A stretch of DNA of 64,000 nucleotides from NCBI GenBank assembly GCA_965249205.1, contig CBDFLL010000004.1, positions 124,001-188,000 of the forward strand. The letters run 5' to 3'. The notes beneath the pieces were generated by a model. The model was not told the origin of the DNA, did not search any database, and saw only the letters and a program-made list of their open reading frames with translations. Every line of letters begins with the position of its first letter. The stretch's first letter is position 1. This DNA comes from JAQBVV01 sp965249205. Its GTDB lineage: Bacteria > Acidobacteriota > Vicinamibacteria > Vicinamibacterales > UBA2999. The position numbers and the translations under genes were made by a program. Shown one piece after another: positions 29,134 through 37,375 of this stretch.

Positions 29134-30081
29134 ATGGTCATCGAGGCTTCGGAAATGCCGGACTATCTGCACGAATGCTTGGCGCTGCACTCCAAGCTGG
29201 CGCGGCTTCACTTCAAGAGACCACAAGACCTAGCGGCGATTGAACGAGCCGTCGCAAGCATCGAAGGCCGCAGGCTTCGGTACGAAGACATTCGGTCCAT
29301 CATTCGGTCGCCAGACTTCAGCGTCGGTCAGGATTACTGGCGCTGGCCGTCCAAAACGGAGATCGAGGAGGCCCTTGGCACCGAAGTTTTTAACCTGTGA
29401 AATCTGCCCAGGAACGAGAAGCCCCTCTTAAAGCGCCTACTCGCCGTCTTTAGGTCGACCGAAGCGGTCTCAGTGATTCTGCGGTTCTTGCGGCCGAAGG
29501 ACTACGGCATTATCAGCGCACCGGTCGAGCATATCTTGGGGGTGCGGTCCTCGGCCTCGACAAGTACATCGGCTATGCCAGGGATCTGCGGCGTATTCGG
29601 GACTTGCGCCGATTCGAGACGGCAGCGCAAGTTGACATGGCGCTGTGGACGCTGCAGATCGGTGCCATTGAAGGCCGACTTCCAGAAGCTTCTCGCATCA
29701 AAGCGCTCATGGAAGAAAGACGAGCTGTTGCGGAGTATTCTGGTCGGAAATCTCGCTGGCCGGCTATTCGACGACATCGGCCGACTCGACCTTGCGGAGG
29801 CCCTTGCTCCTTCTCGAGTTGAACTAGCGGGACAGTTCGCTGCGCTCGCCTTTGAGGCCGCGGTGCGGGAGTTCGCGAAGGCGAAGCCGAAACAGGACCT
29901 CTGGCCCATCATTGAAGAGAGAGCGCCCAAAGCCGTGCGTCCACGCTGGCAGTATTGCCGTGTCTTGAGGAATCGAGCGGTCCACGGCCACGGTCAACCT
30001 CTTCAATTGAGTGAGGTGAGAGAGTTGATTGAAGTCACGTGGGAGATCAGACTCGCACCGGCTGCCAGAAACCGGCGCTAG
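29134..30081 (+). pseudogene. Decayed ~315-codon gene with a HEPN-like C-terminus
   Basis: One frame runs MVIEASEMPDYLHECLALHS to EEALGTEVFNL, meets TGA at 29398, and continues in the same frame as RNEKPLLKRLLAVFRSTEAV up to VEHILG. There a G-run at 29538-29542 has lost one base: the next frame reads AVLGLDKYIGYARDLRRIRD to QIGAIEG. Near 29670 the first frame resumes (KADFQKLLASKRSWKKDELL) and ends with WQYCRVLRNRAVHGHGQPL. The RNRAVH string fits the R-x4-6-H motif of HEPN ribonuclease-like domains. One stop and two frameshifts mean it is broken, unless these are assembly errors. Family not recognised. Confidence 0.6.
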
Positions 30082-30229
30082 AGTCGGCCCGAAAACGGCC
30101 CCCCACGCCCGCCAAGCAACTCTCGACTTGCTCTAACTTCGCGCGTGTGTATCCCGAAATCAACTCTTTCCGGCACAGCTCTGCGTGATCTCACTCGCCC
30201 GCCTGCGCGCGTAGTCCCATGTACAGCGG

Positions 30230-30991
30230 TTACGACAGAATGTCGATCTTGCGCGCCACGCCGCCGCGCTCGCCGAGCCGAATGACGTGGTTGACCGTCG
30301 TACCGATGACACCCGGGTGGCGAACGATGTGGCCGAGCTTCGCGATTTTTCGGTCGCGGCGTTCGATGGCGTCGAGCCAGGCTGGGGGCGCGAGCGCCGC
30401 AAAGTTCTGCGCCGACTTCCAGGCTCCTGCCCGTGATTCCTCCAGGCTGAAGTTGATGATCGAGTCTTCGACGCTCCCGAGGTAGCGGTTGAAGAGACGC
30501 AAGGTCATCCAAATCGTTGCGAGCTTCTCCTTCACCTCCCCGACCAGTCCCGCGAGGATGGCGTTGATGCGATCGAAGTCGGCTCGGCGCCTCTCGAGCT
30601 CGTCCCTCGAACCGACCGATTGCGCCGTGGCGATCCCCAGATCCAGGTTGATGTGCGCGTTGATGCCGAGAAGCAGGTGCTGGAGGACAATCGGCTGCGA
30701 CTCGCCGGCGACACGAAACGCGTATGCCCAGGCTCGGCTTGGCGATCCCCCGGCGCGAGAGGCGTCGTACGCCTCGAGATAGCGGCCGGCAAAGACGACG
30801 TCGAGTCGCTCGAGCCAGGCACCGTCATCGAACTCCCCGCGCTCGATGCCCTGCGCCACCCTCACCGTCACCTTCCGATACAGGGCTGGAAAATACCCCA
30901 ACGGCGACCGGTCGTGTCGAGCGGTCTCAATGATCTGCGTCAGCCGGTCGATAACGTGCTCGATCGTTGCCGCCGGCGGACGTTCAGACAT
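30230..30991 (-). CDS. DUF5995-family protein
   Basis: A 253-residue soluble, all-helical protein. Family-like blocks include IEHVIDRLTQIIETARHD, SPLGYFPALYRKVTVRV, QHLLLGINAHINLDLGIA (a conserved His/Asn-containing helix) and IWMTLRLFNRYLGSVEDSII. Function unknown. ATG at 30991 is preceded by GAAGGGAAGGT, a clear ribosome binding site, so the longer frame from 31060 is rejected. A CATAAT -10-like box lies at 31090-31095. Confidence 0.75.
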   Translation of the reverse strand: MSERPPAATIEHVIDRLTQIIETARHDRSPLGYFPALYRKVTVRVAQGIERGEFDDGAWLERLDVVFAGRYLEAYDASRAGGSPSRAWAYAFRVAGESQPIVLQHLLLGINAHINLDLGIATAQSVGSRDELERRRADFDRINAILAGLVGEVKEKLATIWMTLRLFNRYLGSVEDSIINFSLEESRAGAWKSAQNFAALAPPAWLDAIERRDRKIAKLGHIVRHPGVIGTTVNHVIRLGERGGVARKIDILS

Positions 30992-31011
30992 ACCTTCCCT
31001 TCTCGTGCCGT

Positions 31012-31190
31012 CGACGATAGCCGATATTAGTGGCCTCCCGAAAGTGAACGGACCTGTCACGCGACCCTGGCTGCTCCCCGACAGCGCCCATTATGCGTGA
31101 TGGCTAGAGGTCACAGCCGGGGAGCGATACTAATGCTTATGAGCGACGAATTGATGCTCCAGGCTCTTGAGTCCACCGCCGAAGAGCGAT
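31012..31190. repeat. Scar resembling both flanks of the HU locus
   Basis: 31012-31070 (GACGATAGCCGATATTAG... CGACCCTGGCTG) resembles 37005-37065 downstream of the HU pair. 31115-31190 (TCACAGC... GCGATACTAATG... ATGAGCGACGAAT... CTTGAGTCCACCGCCGA) resembles 35110-35135 plus 36182-36233 upstream of it. The order is downstream-flank then upstream-flank, as at the joint of a tandem duplication. It encodes only a 17-codon stub of the small gene at 36189 (MSDELMLQALESTAEER). Confidence 0.55.
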
Positions 31191-31254
31191 GACCGAAATG
31201 CCCCAGCGTGCACAGCGTTGACGACGAGAATGTGACCTGACTCTAACTCCCTAC

Positions 31255-31715
31255 ATGAACGCGACTGCCGACATCAGTCCCGACGGCGTGTATCGGTACT
31301 CGCTTTCACGTCGTCTTTTGTCCGGTGAGCGCGCCGTGCTGTTTGTCGGACTGAATCCGTCCACGGCCGACGCCACGACGGACGACCCGACGATTCGGCG
31401 CTGCGCTGGTTTGCCCGTTCATGGGGCTTCGATTGGCTCCTAATGGGGAACGTCCATGCGTTGCGTTCAACTGACCCGAAGGGCTTGCTACTGGCGGACG
31501 ACCCTGTTGGACCGAAGAACGAACAGGCGCTCAAACGATTGACCCGTAGCGCCGAACTGGTCGTGGCGGCATGGGGTAGGAATCCGCTGCACTCATCCGC
31601 CGGATGGCTGGCGGCTTGGATTCTGTCGCTTGAGCACACGCGGTGTCTTGGTGAGAATCGAGACGGCTCGCCGAAGCATCCGCTGTACCTACGCCGGGAG
31701 ACAGGGCTGCGGTAG
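31255..31715 (+). pseudogene. Frameshifted DUF1643 protein
   Basis: The first frame reads ISPDGVYRYSLSRRL, VLFVGLNPSTADATTDDPTI, RRCAG and then loses homology. From about 31412 another frame continues FARSWGFDWLLMGNVHALRS, TDPKGLLLADDPVGPKNEQA, VVAAWGRN and ends at 31715. Together these give a complete DUF1643 domain of about 153 residues, split by a one-base change near 31410 (GCTGG before TTTGCC). Function of the family unknown. Confidence 0.75.
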
Positions 31716-31844
31716 CCCGGCGCGCGCCCGCCGGATCGTGTGGGACGGCAGCCCACCCAGCCGTTGCGGAGAGCTTTGCCCGATGAGTCTTGGGATCTCG
31801 ACGACCGCTGAACGGTGCCCTTCGACCCGACTACAGGAGGACGT

Positions 31845-32147
31845 ATGGCTTGGAACGACGAAGCCATCATCGATTGCCAACTGGCTTTCAGATGCCCCCG
31901 GACCTGGGGGCAACTTTCGCCGACGAAGACCGACGGTATCCGGCACTGCTCGGAATGCGAGCGCGATGTGCATCTGGCCCTGACTGCCGAGGACTTTCGG
32001 CGACGCGCGGAGGTAGGGCAATGTGTGGCGGTACGGGTTCTTCAGGGAGCCACTCCACAAGAAGACAGCAAAGAAATGATTGCGGTTGGGTCGCCGAAGG
32101 GGGCTCTCCCCTACAACGCCCACATCACGCTCGTGGAGAAAGATTAG
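31845..32147 (+). CDS. Conserved small Cys-containing protein of unknown function
   Basis: A 100-residue protein with AGGAGG 5 bases ahead of ATG 31845. It reads MAWNDEAIIDCQLAFRCPRT, then TKTDGIRHCSECERDVHLAL (CxxC) and TAEDFRRRAEVGQCVAVRVL. The Cys pattern C-x5-C...CxxC...C suggests a small metal-binding fold. I recall similar short proteins in myxobacteria and relatives, without function. It does not extend into a larger gene. Confidence 0.7.
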   Translation: MAWNDEAIIDCQLAFRCPRTWGQLSPTKTDGIRHCSECERDVHLALTAEDFRRRAEVGQCVAVRVLQGATPQEDSKEMIAVGSPKGALPYNAHITLVEKD

Positions 32148-32783
32148 TTCGGGGACCGGCGGCGCACCGGTGTTTCTGACCGACAAATTCAACGGTGATT
32201 GGCCCGCGAGCAGGGTCGGTTGTTCGACCCCTGACACCAGCTCATTGGGGGCGCAGCCTGACCAGGATGCGCGCCACAAAGCCGTCGGAAATCCCGGACC
32301 GGATTCGGGAGTTGGTGAAGCAAGGCTGTCCCCCGATGTTGGCGTCTCGCAAAGCGTTACGGGAAGTCGCAGCGGCACGCGCGCGCAGCACCGAACCGAA
32401 TACGGCTCCGCCGCCTTCAACGAGGCTCCCTGAAGACAAGTCGGCTGACATGGCTGGACGCCTTGGAGCACGCCCTCCTGCCAAGCGCGCCACCAGCGCC
32501 AAACTCCAGCGGCTAGCTGATCGCCTTGGCACGACGCTGGACGTGCAGCGTGGGCGCGCAGCCAAGGCTGGCTACATCGTCACAGACTCCCCCGCGCCGT
32601 CACCGCCGCCAGCCTCCGGGACACGCGACGGTCATCCCGCTCGACAATGCGCCGTCATCCCCGGCGCGAAGGAGCTCGTCGAAAAGGCCACGCCTGATCG
32701 AATTTTTGAAGCTGCAGCAGCTAGCGTTTGCTCGACGCGAACACTTTCGCGAAATAGCGGCCCGCCATGCCGGCCTCCTTTGG
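32148..32783. other. Degraded region without a confident gene
   Basis: Plus-strand frames hold short protein-like stretches: IPDRIRELVKQGCPPMLASR from 32267 in one frame, and RLIEFLKLQQLAFARREHFR near 32700 in another. Neither has a start with a ribosome binding site and a family match, and the longer frame runs into the antisense of the subtilase gene. Probably remnants. Confidence 0.35.
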
Positions 32784-35100
32784 CTACAACCGGATTTCGT
32801 AGCCTGGCGACAACTCGCCGTCCGTCAGGCGCTGTGTGGCCCGTAGCGCGCCGACCCTCTGGCGGCCGGCACTCACGATGCCTATCGCCAGCGGCACGTA
32901 CTCCTTGCCCTTCAAGAGCAGCGGCAGCTCGATCGAGTCGGCGCCCCCGCCATCGAAGAAGATCACATCGTGCCCACGCTGACGGCCCACGGACACCTTC
33001 GCGGACGCTGCCTTGTCGGCAACCATCTGCCCATACAGGCGCGTCCCGGCCTTGGCATCGATGACCAGCCGCTCGCCGGCGCCGAGATCCACGACCACGC
33101 GCGCCGCATCGAGGAACGTCACCGCGCCGGCGAGCCGCTCGTCGGTCTGCGGGACCTGCGGGTCGCGATCTGCCTTTGGCGCCTCCCGTTCACCGCGCCA
33201 CGGCAGATCGCCGGCCGGTTTGACCGCGCCTGCCTTCGCCAGCCGCAACCAGCGCTGCATGATGTCCGCGTCGTCAATCCGAACGAAAACGCGCGCCTCA
33301 GGCGACAGCAGGCGTCGATCGATGATGAGGGATTTCACACCCTCGCGGAGCGCCGTTCCGGCGACGGCTCCGAACGCGGAGAACTCGCTCGAGAACGCCG
33401 GATCCTCGATGGTAATGTTCTTGTGTGCCAGATCGTTGTACCGCCTGACGTCGTGCGTTCCTGCGGCAGAGGGACCCGGGCCGTCGTGCGGGCTCACTTC
33501 GGCCAGCAGGCAGGGGTGCCAGTTGACCGGCATTCCCGCGACCATCGCCGTCGCGGGCGGAATCAGCGCCTGATCCCACTGCACCTTGACGATGACGTCG
33601 GCCCCGGGCGCGAGGTCGTCGATGAGCTCCTCGCCGATCAGATAGCTGCCGGGCACGAGGGGCGCCGGTATCGGCGCGCTCGGCGGAGTGCTCGGCTGCC
33701 ATTCGTTCGGATAGCGGAACTCGAACCCGGGGTAGTGGCAGAGTAGCGCCCGCAGGTACACCTCGTTGGTGGCCGCCGTGCCCGTGTTCTTCACTCGCAG
33801 AAAGACATGGTTGTTCTGCCCGCGAACGGGATCTTCGTGCGGAGGGGGCGCCATGTACGCCAGCACGGGGATCGGATCGTCCGCCCCTGCGGACCCAGAT
33901 GTCAGGGCTGTCGGCATGCCAGCCGCCCGACGGCACCGCGCCCGTGTCCGCCAAGTTGTCGCGGATCGCGACGTCGCTCGTCATGCCGAAGTCGCGAGCG
34001 CCGGTGACCGCCGCGGCCGCATCAACGCGCCCGAAGCCGTACCACTGGCTGAAGACCGGATTGCCCATGCCGTCAACTGTCCACTGGCCGACCGGATCCA
34101 CGTTGGCCGCGTCGATCTTGTCGGCCGTGTTGCGCAGGATCTCGCGCACCTGGACCCAGTTCAGGTTTGGATTGATCGACAGCATCAACGCCCCGACGCC
34201 CGCCGCGAGCGGTGTCGCAGACGATGTGCCGCCGAAATTGTTCCGGTAGCTGAGCGGTCCGCCGGTTTGTCCGGCCAGATTGCCGCCGCCGACGGTATCG
34301 GTCGTGACTTTGCCCGGCGCGAGCGGCTGCCCTGCCCCTCCGCTGCTCGGTGCGCAGATGTCGATGGCCGGGTCGAACCAACTGTAGCTCGCCCTGACGT
34401 CGGTATTGATCGACGCCGCAAGCGTGATGACCTTGTCGTGGTCGGCGATGGTGTTGTTCGAGGGGGCGGAGATCGGGGCCGCGGTATTACCGGCGGCCAG
34501 GAAGCTCACGACGCCGCGGCCGCCACGCCCGTAGGTGGCGAGGAAGTCGAGCGCATCGTCCATCAGGCCGACATCGGGGATGCGCCCGCTGTTGGTGTGG
34601 ATGTCGACGCCCTTCGCCAGCGGAGCGGGAAACACCGTGCCCATCGGATACGTTACGCCGTCGGCCACCCAGTCGGGAGGTATTCCCACCATCCAGGCGA
34701 AGGCGTCCGCCCATCGCAGGTTGGGCTGGCCGAACGGCGAGCGAACGCCGACAACACGGCAGTTGCCGGCGGCACCCGCGACCCCTTCGGTTTCGCCGGC
34801 AACCGACGACGGATTTTTCGTCAGGGCCGCCGCCACGCCAGCGCAACCCATGCCGTGATCGCTGCCGAACGCCAGGGTGTTGTTATTGGGCAGCATGTTC
34901 GCAAAGTCGTAGAACGCCGAGACCTTCGGCGCGCCGCTCGTGACGTTACCCTGGAATTCCGGATGCGTGGGGGTTACGACACCCCCGGGCGTCGTCGTCT
35001 GGATCCCGGTATCGAATACCACGATTTGGAGATTCTCGTCGCCGAACGTCTGGTCTCCTGCGCCGTCGATCACCACGCCCGGCGCGTTGCTGTCGCGCAA
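32784..35100 (-). pseudogene. Subtilisin-like S8 serine protease, frameshifted and 5'-truncated
   Basis: The catalytic triad is intact: Asp in IVVFDTGIQ, His in SDHGMGCAGVAA, Ser in NFGGTSSATPLAAGVGAL. The first frame runs to SPDIWVR near 33895, where the reading must change frame to ADDPIPVLAYMAPPPHEDPV and continue through FLRVKNTGTAATNEVYLRAL (Ig-like C-terminal region) to GELSPGYEIRL. The single frameshift lies at about 33888-33893. The 5' end lacks a signal peptide and begins abruptly beside the HU-locus repeat at 35110, so the N-terminus was lost by rearrangement. Confidence 0.8.
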
Positions 35101-35137
35101 GGGCTGGCGCTCACAGCGGGTGCGATACTAATGCCCA

Positions 35138-36181
35138 CGTGCTTATCCGGTTGTTTCAGCAAGCCACCACCGGTAGTGTATCGGCGTGGCGCGCCCGTCG
35201 TTTCCGAAGAATCTCCGGGAGTTTCAGCGGCAATTTGCGACCGCCGAGGCCTGTCAGGACTACTTGGCGGCGTGCCGCTGGCCGGACGGCTTTGTGTGTC
35301 CCCGGTGCCGGCACGCGCGCGGCTATCGCCTGACCACACACCGGCGCTGGCAATGTGCGGCGTGCCGGTATCAGGTGTCGCTGACCGCCGGGACGATTCT
35401 CCACAACACGAAGACGCCGCTCCTGGTGTGGTTCTGGGCGGCCTATTTGACGGTTACCGACAAGCGGGGCCTCTCGGCGCTCCTGCTGCAGCGGCAGTTG
35501 GGCCTGCGGCGGTACGAAACGGCGTGGCTGCTGTTGCACAAGCTGCGGCGCGCGATGGTGAACGCGGGGCGGGAGCCCTTATACGGCGACGTGGAGATCG
35601 ATGACACCTGGGTGGGCGCGCCCCAGGCCGGCCTGCGCGGCAGTCGCCAACTCAAGGGGCGGAAAGCCGCGCTGGTGCTGGTGGCGGTGGAACGACGCGG
35701 GGATCGGTCGGGTCGGGTCCGCATGTCCGTGATCCCGAACTTCAAACAATCGACGATGCTCGCGTTCGTCACTCACCACATTGCGCCGGGGGCGACGGTC
35801 TACACCGACGGGCTGAAAAGTTTCGATGGGCTCCAGGCCGCTGACGTGAGACACGTCGCCCGCCCGCAACCGATCCGGAGCGCCCTGCACAGGGGGGTGC
35901 CCTCCGTCGTGCCTTTGGCCGACCGCGTCATCGGCAATTGCCAACAGTGGTTGATTGGCACGCACCACGGCGTCAGCAAGGCGCAACTACAGGTCTACCT
36001 CGATGAGTTCGTGTTTCGGCACAATCGGCGGCGGCACCCGATGGCCGCCTTTCAGACCCTGCTGGGCCTGGGGACCGGACGGACGCCCACGCCCGCCCGA
36101 CGGATTCGCGGCGCGCAGGACGTGCGCCCCCCAGGCTGATCGCAAGATATAGGGGTTAGCTGAAACAACCGGATAAGCACG
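35138..36181 (+). mobile_element. IS1595-like insertion sequence, 1044 bp, intact
   Basis: Perfect terminal inverted repeats of at least 22 bases (CGTGCTTATCCGGTTGTTTC... at the left, the complement at the right). Flanked by an 8-bp direct repeat AATGCCCA at 35130-35137 and 36182-36189, the target duplication length usual for IS1595. It split the spacer and start region of the small gene at 36189 from its upstream sequence. Confidence 0.92.
35186..36139 (+). CDS. IS1595-family (ISXO2-like) transposase
   Basis: A 317-residue protein. Residues about 15-75 include a zinc ribbon (CPRCRHARGYR ... WQCAACRYQVSLTAGTI). The ISXO2-like catalytic domain has VEIDDTWVGAPQ (first Asp), TVYTDGLKSFDG (second Asp) and LDEFVFRHNRRRHPMAAF (Asn/His block typical of this family). 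Start is GTG at 35186. Frame intact, so the element may be mobile. Confidence 0.92.
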   Translation: MARPSFPKNLREFQRQFATAEACQDYLAACRWPDGFVCPRCRHARGYRLTTHRRWQCAACRYQVSLTAGTILHNTKTPLLVWFWAAYLTVTDKRGLSALLLQRQLGLRRYETAWLLLHKLRRAMVNAGREPLYGDVEIDDTWVGAPQAGLRGSRQLKGRKAALVLVAVERRGDRSGRVRMSVIPNFKQSTMLAFVTHHIAPGATVYTDGLKSFDGLQAADVRHVARPQPIRSALHRGVPSVVPLADRVIGNCQQWLIGTHHGVSKAQLQVYLDEFVFRHNRRRHPMAAFQTLLGLGTGRTPTPARRIRGAQDVRPPG

Positions 36182-36188
36182 AATGCCC

Positions 36189-36413
36189 ATGAGCGACGAA
36201 TCGACGCTCAAGGCCCTTGAGTCCACCGCCGATCAAATTGACCGCCTCGCCGAGATTATCGACGAGTTTCTGACGCTGGCAGAGGCTGGCGTCCCGATGA
36301 GCGCGACCACCGCGTCAGAAGCATGCCCGGCGGATCGAAGCAAGAACCTGTCCCAGAAACGACTGAACGTGTCAGTTTTGAAGTGCGGCCTCCCACTGGA
36401 GACTTTTTCATGA
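36189..36413 (+). CDS. Small protein coupled to HU, start reshaped by IS insertion
   Basis: 74 residues starting MSDESTLKALESTADQIDRL, amphipathic helical at the N-terminus, with no recognised family. Its stop overlaps the HU ATG (ATGA, 36410-36413), which supports real translation. The IS target duplication supplies an additional ATG two codons upstream (36183). A stub of a second copy occurs at 31143. Confidence 0.45.
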   Translation: MSDESTLKALESTADQIDRLAEIIDEFLTLAEAGVPMSATTASEACPADRSKNLSQKRLNVSVLKCGLPLETFS

Positions 36414-36691
36414 CTAAGAAGGAATTGATCGGAGAGGTTCAGTCGCGCCTCGGCGGCGACTTTACAAAGAAGAAGGTCGATGCGCTCGTCGACGGTCTTT
36501 TCGGCGCCATCGGCCAGGCCGTCAAGGCTGACGGGCGCTACTCGCACCCCGGCTTCGGAATCTTCGCAATCAAGGACCGCGCTGCGCGTACCGGTCGCAA
36601 CCCACAAACCGGCAAACCCATCCAGATTTCCGCCAGGAGGACCGTCGGATTCAAGCCCTCCAGCGACCTCAAGAAGAGCCTAAACGGCTGA
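36410..36691 (+). CDS. HU-family DNA-binding protein 1
   Basis: A 93-residue histone-like dimer subunit: MTKKELIGEVQSRLGG, the arm region FGIFAIKDRAARTGRNPQTG and KPIQISARRTVGFKPSSDLK. It binds and bends DNA. The longer frame from 36323 lacks family similarity. Followed after 13 bases by a second HU gene with the same arm sequence, a tandem duplication. Confidence 0.92.
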   Translation: MTKKELIGEVQSRLGGDFTKKKVDALVDGLFGAIGQAVKADGRYSHPGFGIFAIKDRAARTGRNPQTGKPIQISARRTVGFKPSSDLKKSLNG

Positions 36692-36704
36692 TTAGGAGAT
36701 GAGA

Positions 36705-36980
36705 ATGACCAAGCAGGAATTGGTGGAGCAGATTCACAAGGCCAGCGGTAGCGGCCTGTCCCGTCGCGCCACTGCCAAAGCCGTTGACTCGATTTTCGAC
36801 GCAGTGACGAAGAGCATTCTCCAGGACGGCAAGTTCTACATGCCGAGCTTCGGCACCTTCACCGTGAAGGACCGCTCTGCGCGTGCCGGCCGTAACCCGC
36901 AGACCGGCAAGCCCATCCAGATTTCCGCCAGGAAGACGTGCATCTTCAAGGCCGCTTCGGCTCTCAAGGCCTCGCTTTAA
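36705..36980 (+). CDS. HU-family DNA-binding protein 2
   Basis: A 91-residue paralogue of the preceding gene: MTKQELVEQIHKASGSGLSR, SFGTFTVKDRSARAGRNPQ, TGKPIQISARKTCIFKAASA. ATG at 36705 is chosen over 36699 because TAGGAG at 36692-36697 is properly spaced from it. The N-terminal halves of the two HU proteins differ more than their DNA-binding arms. Confidence 0.92.
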   Translation: MTKQELVEQIHKASGSGLSRRATAKAVDSIFDAVTKSILQDGKFYMPSFGTFTVKDRSARAGRNPQTGKPIQISARKTCIFKAASALKASL

Positions 36981-37261
36981 GGTCGACGGGGCTCGTGTGG
37001 ACGATAGCCGACATTGGCGGGCTCCCGACAGTTAACGGAAGGCCAGGTACGCGGCCCTGGCTACTATCGCTCGATCCCTTGAGGAGCTTGCTTCATTCCC
37101 TCCTGCCTATGTGTTTGGTAGGGTCTCACGTAGGGGATGCGAGGGTTGCCACGCTCGTGAAAGCGTTCGAGGAGGTCGTGACTGAACTTGAGGATGCGGT
37201 CGGTGTAAAGGGGCGATGGCCGCTCCAGAGGGAAGATTCGTAGACCAGCGAAACATTCAGC
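36981..37261. other. Spacer after the HU pair, with repeated module
   Basis: 37005-37065 (GACGATAGCCGACATTGGCG... GCGGCCCTGGCTA) is the partner of 31012-31070. The rest, including a plus-strand frame to 37243, shows no recognisable protein. Confidence 0.45.
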
Positions 37262-37360
37262 ATGAAACTCACCAAGGCGTTTGTTGAGAGTGCACTGAGC
37301 ATTACGCTATGGGGAGTTGGTAATCAGGCACTCTACGACCCATATGCCGACGAGAGCCTT
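37262..37360 (+). pseudogene. N-terminal fragment of a conserved hypothetical protein
   Basis: Begins MKLTKAFVESALSITLWGVG then NQALYDPYADE, which I recognise as the start of a conserved small protein (LWxLGNQ-LYD-CAD motif) of unknown role. After about 33 codons the expected continuation is absent and the frame runs antisense to the regulator gene. Confidence 0.45.
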
Positions 37361-37375
37361 TGCACATGGCCCACC

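Noticed and set aside
32195..33064. 289-codon plus-strand frame
   Set aside because: Its second half is antisense to the subtilase C-terminal domain; no start signal or family match. Recorded only as a degraded stretch.
33766..35604. 612-codon plus-strand open frame
   Set aside because: It is antisense to the subtilase (catalytic triad readable on the other strand) and runs across the IS end; Arg/Pro-rich composition typical of shadow frames in GC-rich DNA.
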